This document shows, one piece after another, positions 61,601 through 64,000 of a stretch of DNA of 64,000 nt (the stretch's first letter is position 1; each line of letters starts with the position of its first letter). Source of the DNA: UBA1563 sp041671545 (GTDB lineage: Bacteria > Bacteroidota > Ignavibacteria > Ignavibacteriales > Ignavibacteriaceae); contig JBAZBI010000002.1 in assembly GCA_041671545.1 (NCBI GenBank), forward strand, positions 1-64,000, written 5' to 3'. A program made the position numbers and the translations under genes. The notes under the pieces were generated by a model that did no database searches, was not told where the DNA came from, and was given only the letters and a program-made list of their open reading frames with translations.

Positions 61601-61635
61601 AAAGTTAATTTTATTAAAAGATTTTAGAGGATTAC
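61601..61635 (+). repeat. 35-bp direct repeat right of hicAB (hslV leader)
   Basis: It ends 1 base before the hslV ATG and contains its ribosome-binding site (AGAGG). It matches 61045-61079 at 32 of 35 positions. Confidence 0.8.
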
Positions 61636-61636
61636 C

Positions 61637-62179
61637 ATGCCAATAGATATTAGATCAACAACCATCATCGGAGTTATTCATAACGGCGAAGCGGCTCTCG
61701 GCGGCGACGGACAAGTTACGCTCGGTAACACGGTGATGAAACATAACGCGATGAAAGTTAGAAAAATTGCAAACGGAAAAGTTCTTTGCGGATTTGCAGG
61801 CGCTTCTGCCGACTCTTTTACGCTGATGGAACGCTTTGAAGATAAACTCGAACAATTCCGCGGAAACGTAAACCGCGCAGCAGTTGAACTTGCAAAAGAA
61901 TGGCGAACAGATAAATACCTTCGAAAATTGGAAGCGATGCTCGCGGTAATTTCAAAAGACAGCGCGTTTGTTATTTCCGGTAACGGCGATGTAATTGAAC
62001 CGGATGATAAAATTGTAGCCATCGGTTCAGGCGGAATGTACGCCCTTGCCGCCGCCAAAATGTTAAAAAAATACAGCAAACTTTCTGCAAGTGAAATTGT
62101 TCAGCAAGCGTTGCAAACCGCATCTGAAATTTGCATTTACACCAATGACAAAATTCACGTTGAAACTCTTGAAAAATAA
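61637..62179 (+). CDS. hslV: HslV peptidase subunit
   Basis: This 180-residue proteasome-like peptidase needs removal of about seven residues to expose its N-terminal threonine (MPIDIRS-TTIIGVI, Thr8). GDGQVTLGNTVMK, CGFAGASADSFTL and IGSGGMYALAAAK are family blocks. With HslU it degrades unfolded proteins. The leader is part of a 35-bp repeat also found upstream of hicA. Confidence 0.95.
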   Translation: MPIDIRSTTIIGVIHNGEAALGGDGQVTLGNTVMKHNAMKVRKIANGKVLCGFAGASADSFTLMERFEDKLEQFRGNVNRAAVELAKEWRTDKYLRKLEAMLAVISKDSAFVISGNGDVIEPDDKIVAIGSGGMYALAAAKMLKKYSKLSASEIVQQALQTASEICIYTNDKIHVETLEK

Positions 62180-62196
62180 ATTGAAATAGGAAAAAA

Positions 62197-63570
62197 TTGA
62201 GAAACGAATTAACACCCAGCCAAATTGTAAACGAACTAAATAAATTTATTATCGGACAAAACGAAGCCAAGCGCGCCGTTGCCATTGCTCTGCGAAACCG
62301 CTGGAGACGGCAGCAAGTAGTTGGAGTTCTGAAAGAAGAAATAATGCCGAACAACATTATTTTGATCGGACCAACCGGTGTTGGAAAAACCGAAATTGCA
62401 CGTCGGCTTGCAAAACTTTCAGACGCTCCATTTATTAAAGTTGAAGCGACTAAATATACGGAAGTCGGATACGTCGGTCGTGATGTTGAATCGATGATCC
62501 GTGACTTAGCTGATGTCTCCGTCAATATGATCAAAGCGGAAAAAACCGAAGAAGTAAAAACAAAAGCCGAAGAACTTGCGTACGAAAGAATTCTTGATCT
62601 TCTTATTCCGCCGGTGAAAAGACCGGTTGAAAACGGTGATGAAAATAAAGGTGAAGTTGCCGTAACTGAAGAAGACCCGCTTACAAATCAAAAAACGCGC
62701 GAATGGATGCGCACCAAACTGCACAAAGGTGAAATTGATAATCGATTGATCGAGTTTGATATAACAACTTCCGCGGTTGGTATGCAAGTGTTGGGACCTA
62801 TCGGCGGCGATGATTTGGGAATCAATATTCAAGAAATTATGTCCACCATGCTTCCGAAGAAAAAGAAAAAGAGAAAAACAACGATCGCCGAAGCGAAAGA
62901 AATTTTTTCTGCAGAAGAAGCGCAAAAATTAATTGATATTGACGCTGTTCAAAAAGAAGCTATCGAACGAGTGGAAAATTCCGGAATTGTGTTTGTTGAT
63001 GAGATAGATAAAATTGCCGGCGGCGGTCGCTCCAGCGGTGGACCGGATGTTTCCCGCGAAGGTGTTCAACGCGATCTGCTTCCTATTGTTGAAGGTTCAA
63101 CAGTTAACACAAAATACGGACAGGTGCGTACCGACCACATTTTATTTATTGCTTCGGGCGCATTTCACGCTTCAAAACCTTCTGATCTTATTCCCGAAAT
63201 GCAGGGAAGATTTCCCATCCGGGTTGAATTGAAAAGTTTAACGGAAGATGATTTTATAAAAATTCTTACGCTGCCGGAAAATGCTTTGCTGAAACAATAC
63301 TCCGCTCTTTTAGAAACCGAAAACGTAACGCTTCACTTTACGGAAGAAGGAATAAAAGAAATTGCCCGCATCGCTTTTGAAGTGAATGAGCAAGTTGAAA
63401 ATATCGGCGCGCGCCGTTTGCACACAATATTAACAACGCTTTTAGACGATATTCTTTTTGAAGTCCCTGACAAAATGCCGAAAGCCACCGTTAAAATTGA
63501 TGCGAAACTTGTGAAGAAAAAATTAGACGCGATTGTTAAGAATAGAGATTTGAGTAAGTACATTCTTTAA
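62197..63570 (+). CDS. hslU: HslU ATPase subunit
   Basis: This 457-residue AAA+ unfoldase starts at TTG with AGG in front. Walker A is GPTGVGKT (58-65), followed by the pore loop GYVGRDVESM, a charged intermediate domain (~110-240), Walker B IVFVDEIDKIA and the C-terminal NIGARRLHTI with the last residues (SKYIL) that dock into HslV. The start is 17 bases after hslV. Confidence 0.96.
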   Translation: MRNELTPSQIVNELNKFIIGQNEAKRAVAIALRNRWRRQQVVGVLKEEIMPNNIILIGPTGVGKTEIARRLAKLSDAPFIKVEATKYTEVGYVGRDVESMIRDLADVSVNMIKAEKTEEVKTKAEELAYERILDLLIPPVKRPVENGDENKGEVAVTEEDPLTNQKTREWMRTKLHKGEIDNRLIEFDITTSAVGMQVLGPIGGDDLGINIQEIMSTMLPKKKKKRKTTIAEAKEIFSAEEAQKLIDIDAVQKEAIERVENSGIVFVDEIDKIAGGGRSSGGPDVSREGVQRDLLPIVEGSTVNTKYGQVRTDHILFIASGAFHASKPSDLIPEMQGRFPIRVELKSLTEDDFIKILTLPENALLKQYSALLETENVTLHFTEEGIKEIARIAFEVNEQVENIGARRLHTILTTLLDDILFEVPDKMPKATVKIDAKLVKKKLDAIVKNRDLSKYIL

Positions 63571-63575
63571 AAGCC

Positions 63576-63602
63576 GTATCGCAGAATATTATTCTGCGAT
63601 AC
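63576..63602. repeat. Perfect 12-bp hairpin after hslU
   Basis: GTATCGCAGAAT pairs exactly with ATTCTGCGATAC around ATT. It lies 5 bases after the stop and may act as an RNA-stabilising hairpin ahead of the terminator. Confidence 0.6.
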
Positions 63603-63615
63603 CTAAAATTAAAAC

Positions 63616-63641
63616 AAAGGCTCGATGATCTCGAGCCTTTT
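63616..63641. terminator. Bidirectional terminator between hslU and the edge gene
   Basis: AAAGGCTCGA and TCGAGCCTTT form a 10-bp stem with loop TGATC, and Ts follow. It is placed between convergent genes. Confidence 0.8.
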
Positions 63642-63670
63642 GCTTTAATTTGTGCTTGTTCTTCCCGCTT

Positions 63671-64000
63671 TCATTTTTCCAATTCAGCTTTTAACTTTAG
63701 TTCAATAAATTTTTGCATTGGCGAATTTTTTGCTGCTTCTAAAAGACTTTTCAAATATGTTGTTCTTTCTTGACGATTTGGGAATGTTTTCTCAAGTGAA
63801 CTACCACTCAATTCATATTGAGCTTCTGACGACCAAGCATATTTTTCGGCAAGTTTTCTGTTTATTTTAGAATAATTTTTTTGATCATTGAGATTTATTC
63901 CATAAGTAGTACGAATATCTGATAGAAGCATTGGGGCATAGACACTGTTGGGATGTGCTTCGACCAATGTCTCAAGATCAACAACAGTTTGCTTAGGATC
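63671..64000 (-). CDS. C-terminal part of a helical-repeat protein (cut by the window edge)
   Basis: The frame is open to the right edge, so the start lies beyond 64,000. The visible ~109 residues contain TVVDLETLVEAHPNSVYAP and end SPMQKFIELKLKAELEK. The spacing of helices resembles a tetratricopeptide-type repeat, but no domain can be assigned from the fragment. Confidence 0.7.
   Translation of the reverse strand, partial: DPKQTVVDLETLVEAHPNSVYAPMLLSDIRTTYGINLNDQKNYSKINRKLAEKYAWSSEAQYELSGSSLEKTFPNRQERTTYLKSLLEAAKNSPMQKFIELKLKAELEK

Noticed and set aside
1..64000. Integrated prophage, tRNA or rRNA genes
   Set aside because: No phage structural, integrase or lysis genes were seen and no tRNA or rRNA was recognised by eye. 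A tRNA scan could still find one.

Overview
The window is AT-rich chromosomal DNA from a diderm bacterium of the Bacteroidota/Chlorobi (FCB) group, most probably class Ignavibacteria. The reasons are: a type IX secretion (T9SS) type A C-terminal sorting domain, a FISUMP-domain protein, lamin-tail/FlgD-like exported proteins, a GH97 alpha-glucosidase, a carboxypeptidase-regulatory-domain TonB receptor, several TAnnTTTG -10 elements (the Bacteroidota promoter style), and core envelope genes in the order uppS-bamA-ompH-ompH-lpxD. No rRNA, tRNA, CRISPR array or prophage was seen.

Bases 1-17,500 are accessory DNA. They open with a palindrome, eight 21-bp tandem repeats that read as heptads, and an unrecognised 235-residue protein. 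Next come a 1,671-residue STAND-type NTPase with an N-terminal PD-(D/E)XK nuclease-like domain (a probable Avs-like anti-phage protein) and a RhuM-family gene. A chimeric protein follows that joins a Lon-protease-like domain, one membrane helix and FG-GAP-like repeats. After it are two T9SS/FISUMP exported proteins, a pair of 102-bp REP-like elements, an antitoxin-like gene with a broken PIN toxin, two unknown genes, a DUF559 nuclease-like gene embedded in CCCCTCTC-type repeats, a lipoprotein and the GH97 enzyme.

Bases 17,600-34,450 are mostly core metabolism and envelope. There is an SPFH membrane protein linked to an Arc-type ribbon-helix-helix regulator with candidate operator half-sites; a four-subunit 2-oxoacid:ferredoxin oxidoreductase with a half-ferritin; lexA with two candidate LexA boxes and two small downstream genes; uppS-bamA-ompH-ompH-lpxD (undecaprenyl carrier, outer-membrane assembly, periplasmic chaperones, lipid A); an RNA m5C methyltransferase; a ferredoxin; a DUF4097 lipoprotein; and tpiA.

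Bases 34,590-51,700 hold a one-polypeptide restriction-modification enzyme (adenine methyltransferase fused to a BsuBI/PstI endonuclease), an MFS transporter, a TrpB2-type tryptophan synthase, and a minus-strand cluster of ogt, an Nfu protein, an Nramp-UspA fusion and an EVE protein. A REP-associated transposase (RAYT) sits between two REP pairs. Beyond it lies a regulon of membrane protein, winged-helix regulator, TPR-like protein and TonB receptor, with two matching candidate operators. A tandem M16 peptidase pair follows.

Bases 51,730-64,000 contain a five-gene minus-strand operon (SDR, lamin-tail protein, DUF2203, HAD phosphatase, K+ channel). A plus-strand run follows: YkgJ/DUF3109, rpoN, an isoprenylcysteine-methyltransferase-like membrane protein, a hicAB toxin-antitoxin cassette bracketed by 35-bp direct repeats, and hslVU. 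A C-terminal gene fragment runs off the right edge.
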